From Methylothermaceae bacterium (lineage in GTDB: Bacteria; Pseudomonadota; Gammaproteobacteria; Methylococcales; Methylothermaceae), in contig JALSIB010000036.1 of NCBI GenBank assembly GCA_026981855.1, positions 1-56,837 of the forward strand: 56,837 nt of DNA, in the 5' to 3' direction. Made by a program: the position numbers and the translations under genes. This document shows, in pieces, positions 18,157 to 26,553 of this stretch. Positions within the stretch are counted from its first letter, which is position 1. Each line of letters opens with the position of its first letter. The notes under the pieces were generated by a model, which saw only the letters and a program-made list of their open reading frames with translations, was not told the DNA's origin and did not search any database.

Positions 18157-19019
18157 GCGGCAAGGGGGGAAGTATTGGCCGGGCGTTTATCGGATTTCTT
18201 GTCATGGCCGTTTTCTGGGGCGAGGGAAGCTCGAACGCGTTGCCCCCCGATGCGGCCAGGGACGACTTTCCTTCCTGTTACGGCTTGATCGACCGCCCGG
18301 ATCTGGCGCAGGCGCCGCCCGGGCGGGCGCTGTTCATCATCGTCGACCAGACCGTGCGGCTCGATCCGGAACTCAGGCGCGGCGTCCATTTGAAGGTTCA
18401 GCGCTTCCTCCAGCCGGGGGACCGGATTACCCTGCTGACTTTCAGCGCGAACGCCAAAGGCCGCTACGCAAGCATGCCGTTGACCGGGCGGTTGGACCCG
18501 CCGCTGGATGAAAAGGTCCGCTACCATGTCAGTGTGGCGAAACTGAAAAAATTCGACCGCTGCATGAAAAAACAATGGCGATACGTGCGCCGGACCATCG
18601 ACACCCGGCTCGAAGCCGCCTTCGGGCAGGCCGCTTCGAACCTGCCCAGAACCGAGTTGGCGGGCTCCCTCGCCCGTTTCGGTGAAACGGTGATCGCCCG
18701 CTCGCGGGCCGCTAGAAAAGTGGTTCTCCTCGTGTCCGACATGTTCGAGAATTCCGACATCGTGACTTTCTATTCCCGCGGTGCCGTCAGGCCCATCGAC
18801 ATCGATCATGCGATCGGCAGGATAAAAAGCGCGGGCCTGTACGCCGACTGGCGGGGAGCCGGTGTTTATGTCATCGGCGCGGGTTTCATCGGCGGGGGCG
18901 GGTACCGCAGTGAAAAGCTTCTGCGTAACCTGCGGCGTTTCTGGGAGGCGTACCTTCGTTTGTCCAACGCGGAACTTGCAGGATGGGGCGCTCCGGAGCT
19001 TCTGGTCGAACTGCGATAG
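18153..19019 (+). CDS. Exported VWA-like protein
   Basis: The 288-residue product begins with a hydrophobic segment (about 10-24) that looks like a signal peptide or anchor, so it is probably periplasmic. The rest resembles a von Willebrand A fold: ALFIIVDQTVR as the first strand, DRITLLTFSANAKG, a central helix, KVVLLVSDMFENSD, and GVYVIGAGF. The metal site is degenerate, because DxSxS is replaced by DQTVR. Two cysteines (in PSCYG and DRCMKK) could form a disulfide. The start GTG overlaps the previous stop by four bases. VWA proteins usually mediate protein contacts, and its partners are most likely the two genes upstream. The assignment rests on pattern, not on a search. Confidence 0.75.
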   Translation: MSGKGGSIGRAFIGFLVMAVFWGEGSSNALPPDAARDDFPSCYGLIDRPDLAQAPPGRALFIIVDQTVRLDPELRRGVHLKVQRFLQPGDRITLLTFSANAKGRYASMPLTGRLDPPLDEKVRYHVSVAKLKKFDRCMKKQWRYVRRTIDTRLEAAFGQAASNLPRTELAGSLARFGETVIARSRAARKVVLLVSDMFENSDIVTFYSRGAVRPIDIDHAIGRIKSAGLYADWRGAGVYVIGAGFIGGGGYRSEKLLRNLRRFWEAYLRLSNAELAGWGAPELLVELR

Positions 19020-19133
19020 AACTTGAGTTTTATGGTTTCCGCATATTGATGTGGAAATTTGGAAGGCGCCGGGTTACCTTGTAAGCTGCTTCCAACGGCC
19101 AGCCGGAGATCCGGCAAGGAGAGCGCGGGAACC

Positions 19134-20477
19134 ATGACCGAAATCATCCGCAGCCTGCTCAAGAATACCCGGGTTGTCGAAATCGTCGGCGATACCATTC
19201 GGGTCAGGGCTCAGGGGATCGCCTTCGGTGAAATGGCGCTGGTGGAGAATATCGACGGGGAGAAATCCCTGGCCAGGGTGGTGGATCTGGAAGGCGATCT
19301 GGTCAGTCTCCAGGTCTATGCCGGTGGCAAGGGGCTTTCCACCGACGCCACCGTCAGCTTTCTGGGGCACCCCCCTGATGTGGTGTATTCCGAGCACATC
19401 CTGGGGCGGATTTTCCGCGGCTCCGGCGAACCCATCGACAACGGCCCCGACCTTTCCATGGATCCCCGTATTCCCGTGGATGGCCCCACGGTCAATCCGG
19501 TGATGCGGGTGATGCCCAACAAGATGATCGAAACCCAGGTGCCGATGATCGATCTGTTCAATTGCCTGGTGGAGAGTCAGAAGATCCCGATCTTCTCGGT
19601 GGCGGGAGAGCCCTACAATGAACTGCTGGCCCGCATCGGTTTCCAGGCCGACGCCGATGTCCTGGTGTTCGGCGGCATGGGGCTGGTGTTCGACGACTAT
19701 CATTTCTTCCGCGCCGCCTTCGAGGAGCACGGGGTTTTCCATCGAACCGTGATGTTCGTCAACCAGGCTTCCGATCCCCTGGTGGAACGGTTGATGATTC
19801 CTGATATGGCGTTGGCGGTGGCGGAGAAGATGGCGGTGGAGGAAAACAAGCGGGTACTGGTGCTGCTCACCGACATGACCGCTTTCGCCGACGCCATGAA
19901 GGAACTGGGGGTGGCTCAGGAGCGGATTCCCGCGATCCGCGGTTACATGGGCGATCTCTATACCCAGCTGGCACGCCGCTATGAGAAGGCGTGCGATTTC
20001 AAGGGCGCCGGTTCGTTGACCATCCTGTCCGTCACCACCATGCCCGGCGGCGATGTCACCCATCCCGTGCCCGACAATACCGGCTACATCACCGAGGGGC
20101 AGTTTTATCTCCACGACGAGGTCATCGATCCTTTCGGTTCCTTGTCCCGCCTCAAGCAGCACGTGGTCGGCAAGGCCACCCGCGAGGATCACGGCCAGAT
20201 CATGAACACCATGATCCGCTTCTACTCCGGTGCGGTCGAAGCGGAAAAGAAGCAGACCATGGCCTTCGAACTGTCGGCCTTCGACGAGAAGCTGCTCAAG
20301 TTCGGGCGGTTGTTCAGAAACCGGTTCATGGATATCCGGGTGTCGCTCCCCCTGACCGAGGCACTCGACCTGTGCTGGCAGACCCTGGCCGAGTGTTTCG
20401 AGCCCGAGGAACTGCTGATGAAGCAGACCCTGATCGAAAAATATTACCCCGGGAAGGCGCCGCGGCAGGCGGGGTGA
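19134..20477 (+). CDS. atpB: V/A-type ATPase subunit B
   Basis: This 447-residue subunit forms the non-catalytic half of the A3B3 ring of a rotary V/A-type ATPase. Diagnostic segments include GRIFRGSGEPIDNGP, MIETQVPMIDLFNCLVESQKIPIFSVAGEPYNELLARIG, and LLTDMTAFADAMKE followed by RGYMGDLYTQLARRYEKA. As expected for B, there is no catalytic P-loop. ATG at 19134 is chosen because the family N-terminus begins there; GGAG lies upstream. It is the first gene of the operon, which runs B-D-I-K-E-DUF2764-A. About 115 bases separate it from the VWA gene, leaving room for a promoter. Confidence 0.94.
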   Translation: MTEIIRSLLKNTRVVEIVGDTIRVRAQGIAFGEMALVENIDGEKSLARVVDLEGDLVSLQVYAGGKGLSTDATVSFLGHPPDVVYSEHILGRIFRGSGEPIDNGPDLSMDPRIPVDGPTVNPVMRVMPNKMIETQVPMIDLFNCLVESQKIPIFSVAGEPYNELLARIGFQADADVLVFGGMGLVFDDYHFFRAAFEEHGVFHRTVMFVNQASDPLVERLMIPDMALAVAEKMAVEENKRVLVLLTDMTAFADAMKELGVAQERIPAIRGYMGDLYTQLARRYEKACDFKGAGSLTILSVTTMPGGDVTHPVPDNTGYITEGQFYLHDEVIDPFGSLSRLKQHVVGKATREDHGQIMNTMIRFYSGAVEAEKKQTMAFELSAFDEKLLKFGRLFRNRFMDIRVSLPLTEALDLCWQTLAECFEPEELLMKQTLIEKYYPGKAPRQAG

Positions 20478-20484
20478 GGCGGCG

Positions 20485-21102
20485 GTGGCGAAACTGAAAC
20501 TGTCCAAGCACGCCATGCACGCGCAGCAGGAACAGCTCAGGCTGTATCAGCGCCTGCTGCCGTCCCTGGATCTCAAGCGCCGCCAGTTGAGCGTGGAGGT
20601 GCAGAAGGCCGAAGCCGAAGCGGCCGCCATCGACGATCAGATGGCGGCGTTGCAACGGCGCATCGGCCAGGAATTGCCGATGCTGGCCGACCCCGACTTC
20701 CGCCTGAACGATTTGGTGACCCTGAAGGATTATCGGCTGGGGGAGCAAAATGTCGTCGGTGTCCGCCTGCCCCGGCTCGAGCGGCTGGAATACCAGGTGG
20801 CGGACTATTCCAGATTCGCCACCCCGCCCTGGGTGGATGTTCTGGTATCCCGGTTGAAACAGGCGATCGAGCTCAAGCTGCGGGCCGAAATCGCCACCCA
20901 ACGGGTCGGGATTCTGCGCCGGGAAGTCAGGCGGATCACCCAGCGGGTCAACCTGTTCGACAAGGTATTGATTCCCACCGCGAAGGAGAACATCAAGAAG
21001 ATCCGCATCTATCTGGACGAGGCCGAGCGCTCGGCGGTGATCATCTCGAAACTGGCCAAGCGCAAGCAGGTGGCCAGGCGGACGGGGGCGGCCGGGCGAT
21101 GA
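20485..21102 (+). CDS. atpD: V/A-type ATPase subunit D (central stalk)
   Basis: The 205-residue coiled-coil protein should be the rotor shaft linking the A3B3 head to the proteolipid ring. It starts MAKLKLSKHAM, continues with a long helix, and returns with a second helix ending in KRKQVARR. The region NLFDKVLIPTAKENIKKIRIYLDEAERSA is the usual C-terminal signature of subunit D. GTG at 20485 begins seven bases after the atpB stop. It overlaps the atpI start by four bases. Confidence 0.92.
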   Translation: MAKLKLSKHAMHAQQEQLRLYQRLLPSLDLKRRQLSVEVQKAEAEAAAIDDQMAALQRRIGQELPMLADPDFRLNDLVTLKDYRLGEQNVVGVRLPRLERLEYQVADYSRFATPPWVDVLVSRLKQAIELKLRAEIATQRVGILRREVRRITQRVNLFDKVLIPTAKENIKKIRIYLDEAERSAVIISKLAKRKQVARRTGAAGR

Positions 21103-22889
21103 GTATCGTTGCGCTCAACAAGGTGACCTTGATCGGCCTGACGGCCGACAAGGAGCCCATGCTCGAGGATCTGCAGGCGTTGGGGTGCGTGGATCTCATT
21201 CCCCTTCGGCCGGAGCGGGAGGCGGGCGAACCCCAGCCGCCCCCCGCGGGAATCGAGGAGGCGTTGAAATTCCTGCGCGACTGTCCTTCGCGCCGCCGTC
21301 ATCAGGTGCGCGATCCCCATGGTTTCGATCCGGTCGAGGTGCAGCGGAAGGTGTTGGCGGTGCGCAAGCGGCTGCTCGACCTGGAAGAGGAGCGGGATTT
21401 TCTGTTGCGGCGGTTGCGGGATCTGGCGCCCTGGGGGGATTTCGAGTTTCCCAGCCTGGAGGAAATGGGGGGGTATCGTCTGTGGTTCTATGTGGTGCCT
21501 CACGCCGATCTGCCCAGGTTCCACCGCTTGCCGTACTATCAGGAGGTGGTCAGGCGGGACAACCGGTTCAGCTATCTGGTCTTGATTTCTCCCCACGAGC
21601 CCCGGGACACGCCGCTGCCCCGGGTGCATGTCGGCAACCGGCCACGCTGGGTGCTGCAACAGCGGCTGGACGAGGTGGAGCTGGCCATCGAGGATACCCA
21701 GGCAGAGCGCGCCTGGCTCACCCGGTGGTACGAACTGCTCAAGCGCAATCTCGCCTTCCTCAGAGATCGCGCCGCACTGGCGGCGGCCGGCCGCAAGGTG
21801 CTGCATCGCCGGCCGGTGGTGGCGTTGCAGGGGTGGGCGCCGGTGGAGCGGTTGCCGGCGTTGGCGGAGCAGGCCCGGGGGCGGCGGATGGTGTTCCAGG
21901 CCGAAGCGCCCCGTCGTGACGAGAATCCCCCCACCTTGCTGCGCAATCCGCCGGCGCTGGCGGCGGGTGAGGATCTGGTCAATTTCTACATGACCCCCGG
22001 CTATCACACCTGGGATCCATCGTCGATCGTCTTCGTCTCTTTCGCCCTCTTTTTCGCCATGATCCTGGCCGATGCCGGTTATGCCGCCTTGCTGGGGACG
22101 GGATTGCTGCTGGCGTGGCGGAAACTGGGGCGTTCGCGCGCCGGGCGCCGCTACCGGCCGTTGCTGGCATCGATCGTGGCGCTGTCGGTGGGTTACGGGA
22201 TGCTGGTGGGCAGTTATTTCGGCGCTTCGCCGCCTCCAGGCTCGTTCCTGCACCGGTTCCATGTGCTCGATATGGGCGATACCAACCTGATGATGGCGAT
22301 CTCGGTGCTGATCGGCTGTCTGCATATCATTCTCGCCAGTACGATGGATGCCTTGCGCCATCCCCGTTTGCGCGATGGCCTGGCTTCCATCGGGTGGGTT
22401 CTGATCGTCGTCGCCGGCTTGCTGGTGGTGTTGGGCGAAGGTTTCGGAATCCCCCTTCCCGCGCTGCTCCCCCTCGTCTTGCTGGGGGGGGGAATGGTGC
22501 TGGTGCTGGCCTGGACCGCTCCCGGCGAGCCGCCTGTCAAGCGGTTTCTCAAGGGGCTTCTGGGGCTGACCCACATCACCGGGGCCTTTGGCGACGTGCT
22601 CAGTTATCTTCGTCTGTTCGCGCTGGGGTTGGCGAGCGGTTCCCTGGCGACCCAGTTCAACCAGATGTCGGCCACGCTGGTTGAGTCGATGCCCGGAATC
22701 GGCCTTTTGATCGCTATTTTGGTGTTGATTCTGGGCCATGGGGTGAATCTGGCGCTGGGTCTGGCCAGTGGGGTGATCCATGGCCTGCGCCTGAATGTGA
22801 TCGAGTTCTTCAAATGGGGCCTGAAGGAGGAGGGGCGGCTGTTCAATCCCCTGAGGCGGAGCGACGAACGGGGCACTGGATTTCGGTAA
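21099..22889 (+). CDS. atpI: V/A-type ATPase subunit I (membrane stator)
   Basis: The 596-residue subunit I (the a-subunit equivalent) carries the ion half-channels. The N-terminal half is soluble and coiled-coil-rich. The C-terminal half has about seven membrane segments, including IVFVSFALFFAMILADAGYA, SIVALSVGYGMLVGSYFG and FGDVLSYLRLFALGLASGSLA, the last containing the conserved LSYLRLFALGLA motif with the essential Arg. The ending HGLRLNVIEFFKWG is also typical. The ATG start overlaps the atpD stop (ATGA). At just under 600 residues it is slightly shorter than many archaeal homologues. Confidence 0.93.
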   Translation: MSIVALNKVTLIGLTADKEPMLEDLQALGCVDLIPLRPEREAGEPQPPPAGIEEALKFLRDCPSRRRHQVRDPHGFDPVEVQRKVLAVRKRLLDLEEERDFLLRRLRDLAPWGDFEFPSLEEMGGYRLWFYVVPHADLPRFHRLPYYQEVVRRDNRFSYLVLISPHEPRDTPLPRVHVGNRPRWVLQQRLDEVELAIEDTQAERAWLTRWYELLKRNLAFLRDRAALAAAGRKVLHRRPVVALQGWAPVERLPALAEQARGRRMVFQAEAPRRDENPPTLLRNPPALAAGEDLVNFYMTPGYHTWDPSSIVFVSFALFFAMILADAGYAALLGTGLLLAWRKLGRSRAGRRYRPLLASIVALSVGYGMLVGSYFGASPPPGSFLHRFHVLDMGDTNLMMAISVLIGCLHIILASTMDALRHPRLRDGLASIGWVLIVVAGLLVVLGEGFGIPLPALLPLVLLGGGMVLVLAWTAPGEPPVKRFLKGLLGLTHITGAFGDVLSYLRLFALGLASGSLATQFNQMSATLVESMPGIGLLIAILVLILGHGVNLALGLASGVIHGLRLNVIEFFKWGLKEEGRLFNPLRRSDERGTGFR

Positions 22890-22907
22890 CGCGATGAGGT
22901 TGGAATT

Positions 22908-23354
22908 ATGGATTCTCTGATCCTGACGTTGGGATGGATAGGTATCTATGCGCCGTTGGCCCTGGGAGCCATCGGCAGCATGGTGGGGTGTGCCCGGGCG
23001 GGGGTGAGTGCTTGTGGCGCCTTGCTCGAGGTCGAGGGGGGGTACGGCCGTTATATCGGCGTGGCGGCCATGCCGTCGTCGCAGAGCATCTACGGCATCG
23101 TGGTCACCATGGCGTTGCGGCGGGAGCTGAATATCGACAATTCCCCCGGTATCTTCGGCCTGGGGGTGTTGGCGGGCCTGGCGCTGATGGCCAGCGCCTT
23201 CGCTCAGGGGGATGCCTGCGCCGCCTCCATCAGCGCCTCCAAGAACAAGCTGGAGATCTTCGGGATTTCCCTCGCTCCCGCGGCGCTGGTGGAGGGGTTC
23301 GCGGTGTTCGCCTTCGTCTTCGCCCTGGTGCTTTCGGCGGGGATACCCGGATGA
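22908..23354 (+). CDS. atpK: V/A-type ATPase proteolipid subunit K, with Na+-type ligands
   Basis: The 148-residue, four-helix proteolipid forms the rotor ring. Helices are near 8-30, 53-72, 83-104 and 118-145. The ion site is readable by comparison with the Enterococcus hirae NtpK sequence as I recall it. NtpK Leu61, Thr64, Gln65, Gln110 and Glu139 correspond to Met55, Ser58, Gln59, Gln100 (in AFAQGDACAA) and Glu129 (in LVEGFAVF). Retention of both glutamines and the serine hydroxyl suggests Na+ rather than H+ binding. The stop overlaps the atpE ATG by four bases. Confidence 0.93.
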   Translation: MDSLILTLGWIGIYAPLALGAIGSMVGCARAGVSACGALLEVEGGYGRYIGVAAMPSSQSIYGIVVTMALRRELNIDNSPGIFGLGVLAGLALMASAFAQGDACAASISASKNKLEIFGISLAPAALVEGFAVFAFVFALVLSAGIPG

Positions 23355-24028
23355 GCGCGGGGGGAGCGGGCCTGGCAGCCGGTCCACAACCCAAGGGTGT
23401 CCAGGATCTGATCGACAGGATTCGGGAGGAGGGAGTCAGGCAGGCGCGGGAGGAGGCCGGACGGATCATCGACGAAGCCGAGCGCAAGGCCGCCAAAATG
23501 TTGGCCGATGCCAGGGAGGAGGCGCAGCGGCTGCGTGATCAGGCCCACGAGGAGATCGAGGCCGAACGGGTCGCCGCCATCGAGGCGCTCAAGCTGTCGG
23601 CCCGCGATACCGTTCTCCATCTCGAATCGCAGGTGTTCACCGCTTTTGAACGTTTCGTCGAAAGACTGGTCACCAAGTCCCTCTGCGACATCTGCTTTAT
23701 CCGCTCGCTGGTGCTGGTGCTGGCCGGACACGCGGTGGAGGAATTTATCGAGGACAAGGATATCCAGATACTGATTTCCGAAGCGATACTCACCGGCGAG
23801 CCCGACGAGAAATTGCGTGACATCGGCAAGGAAACCATCCTCGGCCTCTCCAGCGACATGCTGCGGGAAGGGGTGGAACTGCTTCCCGCCGATGATGTCC
23901 AGGGCGGCGCGCGGGTGCGTCTGGTGGACGACAAGCTCGAGATCGATCTGACGGACAAGGCCGTTTCCAAGTTGCTCAGCGAGCGCCTGTTACCGCGTTT
24001 CCGCGCCATTCTGGAAGGAATCGAATGA
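23351..24028 (+). CDS. atpE: V/A-type ATPase subunit E (peripheral stalk)
   Basis: The 225-residue product fits subunit E. A long charged helix (QARE..AGRIIDEAERKAAKMLADARE) forms a coiled coil, followed by a globular C-terminal domain ending LSERLLPRFRAILEG. The ATG at 23351 overlaps the atpK stop by four bases. The frame continues open upstream but only in antiphase to atpK. No separate subunit G/H gene is seen in the operon, so the partner helix of the peripheral stalk is either encoded elsewhere or absent, as in other compact bacterial V-type operons. Confidence 0.88.
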   Translation: MSAGGAGLAAGPQPKGVQDLIDRIREEGVRQAREEAGRIIDEAERKAAKMLADAREEAQRLRDQAHEEIEAERVAAIEALKLSARDTVLHLESQVFTAFERFVERLVTKSLCDICFIRSLVLVLAGHAVEEFIEDKDIQILISEAILTGEPDEKLRDIGKETILGLSSDMLREGVELLPADDVQGGARVRLVDDKLEIDLTDKAVSKLLSERLLPRFRAILEGIE

Positions 24029-24080
24029 GGCGGGAGCGGCCGCGTTTTCCCCCGGCTTGAGCGGACGGAAGCAGTAGATC

Positions 24081-24749
24081 ATGGTCAGTCGCTATTACAC
24101 GGTGCTGGGCAGCCTTCCTTATCTGCCGTATTTCGACCAGGCGGAGCGCCTGCCGCTGACGCGGTTGCGGCTGGAGCAGCGTATCGGCATGCTGGAGCAG
24201 GAAGAGACGAGACAGCTCTATCTGGCGGAGGAACTGGTGAGCCTGCGCAAGGCGGTGATGGCCCGCCGTTCCCACGACATGATGACCGGGCGCCTGCGCC
24301 AGGCCATGAGGGTGATCGTGCAGCCGGTTCTGAGGGCGTATGTCGAGGACAAGATCGATCAACAGACGGTCGTGGCCGCTTTGAGACTGCGCCATGCCGG
24401 TTGGGTCCCCGGTCGGGGAGGCGGGTCTCGTTGGGGGGTGGGGCGCCGGGTCGGCCACATAGCGGCCCATTGGGAAGAGCCCGACTTCCGGCTGGGAGCG
24501 GTGTATCCCTGGATACCCCAGGCCCATGCCTTGCTGGAGGCGGAAGACGCGCGGGGGTTGGAGCGGTTGCTGATGGATGTCAACTGGCGGGTGCTGGGAC
24601 GGCTTGCGGACCGGGAGCCGATGGGGTTCGGCGGCATCGTCGCTTTCCTGTTCAAATGGGATATTTTGAATGCCTGGCTGGCGCATAACGCGGAACGGGC
24701 CACGCAGCGATTCAGGGAATTGATGGGAGAAGTGAAACATGGGCAGTGA
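24081..24749 (+). CDS. DUF2764 protein, probable V-ATPase subunit C equivalent
   Basis: The 222-residue protein opens MVSRYYTVLGSLPYLPYFDQ, like the DUF2764 family that accompanies the compact V-type ATPases of chlamydiae and spirochaetes. It lies between atpE and atpA, the same place as in those operons. Helical content and position suggest that it takes the role of subunit C, which docks the central rotor on the proteolipid ring. This is inference. The gene overlaps atpA by eleven bases. The C-terminal part (GGIVAFLFKWDILNAWLAHN) is consistent with the all-helical C/d fold. Confidence 0.8.
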   Translation: MVSRYYTVLGSLPYLPYFDQAERLPLTRLRLEQRIGMLEQEETRQLYLAEELVSLRKAVMARRSHDMMTGRLRQAMRVIVQPVLRAYVEDKIDQQTVVAALRLRHAGWVPGRGGGSRWGVGRRVGHIAAHWEEPDFRLGAVYPWIPQAHALLEAEDARGLERLLMDVNWRVLGRLADREPMGFGGIVAFLFKWDILNAWLAHNAERATQRFRELMGEVKHGQ

Positions 24750-26553
24750 GAACAACCGGGTCGCCCGGGTGATCGGGGTCAAGGAGAGCCTGGTGCTGAT
24801 CGAAGTGGATGACGACACCCCGATCATGAAGAACGAGGTGGGGTACATTTGCCTCGGCGGGGAGCGCCTCAAATCGGAGGTGCTCAGGGTGCGGGGGCGG
24901 ACCGCCGACATGCAGGTGTTCGAGGATACCCGCGGGGTCAGGATCGGTGACCGGGTGGAACTCAGTGGCGAGATGTTGTCGGCGGTTTTGGGGCCGGGCC
25001 TGCTGGGGCAGGTGTTCGACGGGCTCCTCAACCCACTGCACGAACTGGCAGGCCGCTATGGTTTCTTTTTGCCCCGGGGGGTATCGGTGCCGCCGCTCGA
25101 CCCGGGCAAGAAATGGGTTTTCACGTCCACCGTTCGCGTCCACGACAAGATTCCTCCCGGTGGGGTGATCGGAACGGTGCCGGAAGGGCCGTTCGAACAC
25201 CGGATCATGATTCCCTTCAACGAACCGGGGGCGGTGGAGATCACCTGGATACGGGGCGGCAGTCATCCCGTCGACAGCCCCGTCTGCCGTTACCTGACCT
25301 CTTCGGGAGAGGAAAGAACCCTGACCATGCAGCAGCGCTGGCCGGTCCGCCGCCCCATCCCCGAGCCCATGATGCGGCGGGGGTTCGCCGAAAGGCTGTA
25401 CCCCCGGGAGCCGCTCACCACCGCCACCCGTATCATCGACGTCTTCTTTCCCATCGCCCAGGGAGGGACCGGCTGCATCCCGGGGCCTTTCGGCGCCGGC
25501 AAGACCGTGTTGCAGAGCCTCATCGCCCGTTACTCCAGTGTCGACATCGTGATCATCGTCGCCTGCGGGGAGCGCGCCGGCGAAGTGGTGGAGACCATCA
25601 CCGAATACCCCAACACCCCCGATCCCTGCACCGGCGGCACCTTGATGGATCGTACCGTCATCGTCTGCAACACCTCGTCGATGCCGGTCGCGGCCCGTGA
25701 GGCCTCCATCTATACCGGCATCACCCTGGGCGAGTATTTTCGCCAGATGGGCTATCACACCCTGCTGATCGCCGACTCCACCTCGCGCTGGGCCCAGGCC
25801 ATGCGCGAAACCTCGGGCCGGATGGAGGAGATCCCGGGAGAAGAAGGATTTCCCGCCTACCTCGACTCCTCGATCAAGAGCGTCTACGAGCGCGCCGGGG
25901 TATTGCGCGGCCCCCATGGCAAGACCGGATCGCTGACCATGATCGGCACCGTGTCGCCGGCGGGGGGCAATTTCGAGGAACCGGTCACTCAATCCACCCT
26001 GGGGACGGTGAAGACCTTTCTCGGACTGTCGGCCGATCGTGCCTATCGGCGCTTCTACCCCGCCATCGATCCGTTGATTTCCTGGTCGCGTTATCTCAAG
26101 CAGCTGGCCGATTGGTACCGCAAACATCTCGATCCCCATTGGGTCGAGGACGTGGAGCGGATGCAGGATTTGCTGCAGCGCGGGGATGACATCTACCAGA
26201 TCATGCAGGTGACCGGGGAGGAGGGCATCACCTTGGAGGATTTCGTGACCTGGCAGAAGGCGGTGCTGATCGATATGGTCTATCTGCAGCAGGACGCATT
26301 CGACGAGGTGGACGCCAGGATGCCGAGAGCGCGGCAATTGGCCAGTTTCCGCCTGCTCAAACACATCATCGACACCGAGTACGACTTCAAGGACAAGGAC
26401 GAGGCGCGCGAGTTCTTCATCAAACTGACCGGCCTGTACAAGAATTGGAACTACAGCCCCCAGGAGAGTCCGGAATTCGAACGCTACCGGAAGGAGATCG
26501 AGGCTCTGGTGGCCCGCCATTCCCTGACGACGGAGGAATCGCATCATGATTGA
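24739..26553 (+). CDS. atpA: V/A-type ATPase catalytic subunit A
   Basis: The 604-residue catalytic subunit carries the P-loop GPFGAGKT at about residues 249-256, the acidic VIIVACGERAGEVVE segment, and LLIADSTSRWAQAMRETSGR followed by GEEGFPAYLDS. The long non-homologous insertion typical of A subunits lies before the P-loop. It is the last ATPase gene of the operon. In compact V-type operons of chlamydiae and spirochaetes, A precedes B, so the order here is a circular permutation of that layout. It overlaps ppk2 by eight bases, coupling polyphosphate kinase synthesis to that of the ATPase. Confidence 0.95.
   Translation: MGSENNRVARVIGVKESLVLIEVDDDTPIMKNEVGYICLGGERLKSEVLRVRGRTADMQVFEDTRGVRIGDRVELSGEMLSAVLGPGLLGQVFDGLLNPLHELAGRYGFFLPRGVSVPPLDPGKKWVFTSTVRVHDKIPPGGVIGTVPEGPFEHRIMIPFNEPGAVEITWIRGGSHPVDSPVCRYLTSSGEERTLTMQQRWPVRRPIPEPMMRRGFAERLYPREPLTTATRIIDVFFPIAQGGTGCIPGPFGAGKTVLQSLIARYSSVDIVIIVACGERAGEVVETITEYPNTPDPCTGGTLMDRTVIVCNTSSMPVAAREASIYTGITLGEYFRQMGYHTLLIADSTSRWAQAMRETSGRMEEIPGEEGFPAYLDSSIKSVYERAGVLRGPHGKTGSLTMIGTVSPAGGNFEEPVTQSTLGTVKTFLGLSADRAYRRFYPAIDPLISWSRYLKQLADWYRKHLDPHWVEDVERMQDLLQRGDDIYQIMQVTGEEGITLEDFVTWQKAVLIDMVYLQQDAFDEVDARMPRARQLASFRLLKHIIDTEYDFKDKDEAREFFIKLTGLYKNWNYSPQESPEFERYRKEIEALVARHSLTTEESHHD

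Noticed and set aside
21009-23387. A 792-codon antisense open frame across atpI and atpK
   Set aside because: It spans three well-supported ATPase genes on the other strand and its product is low-complexity Gln/Pro/His sequence.
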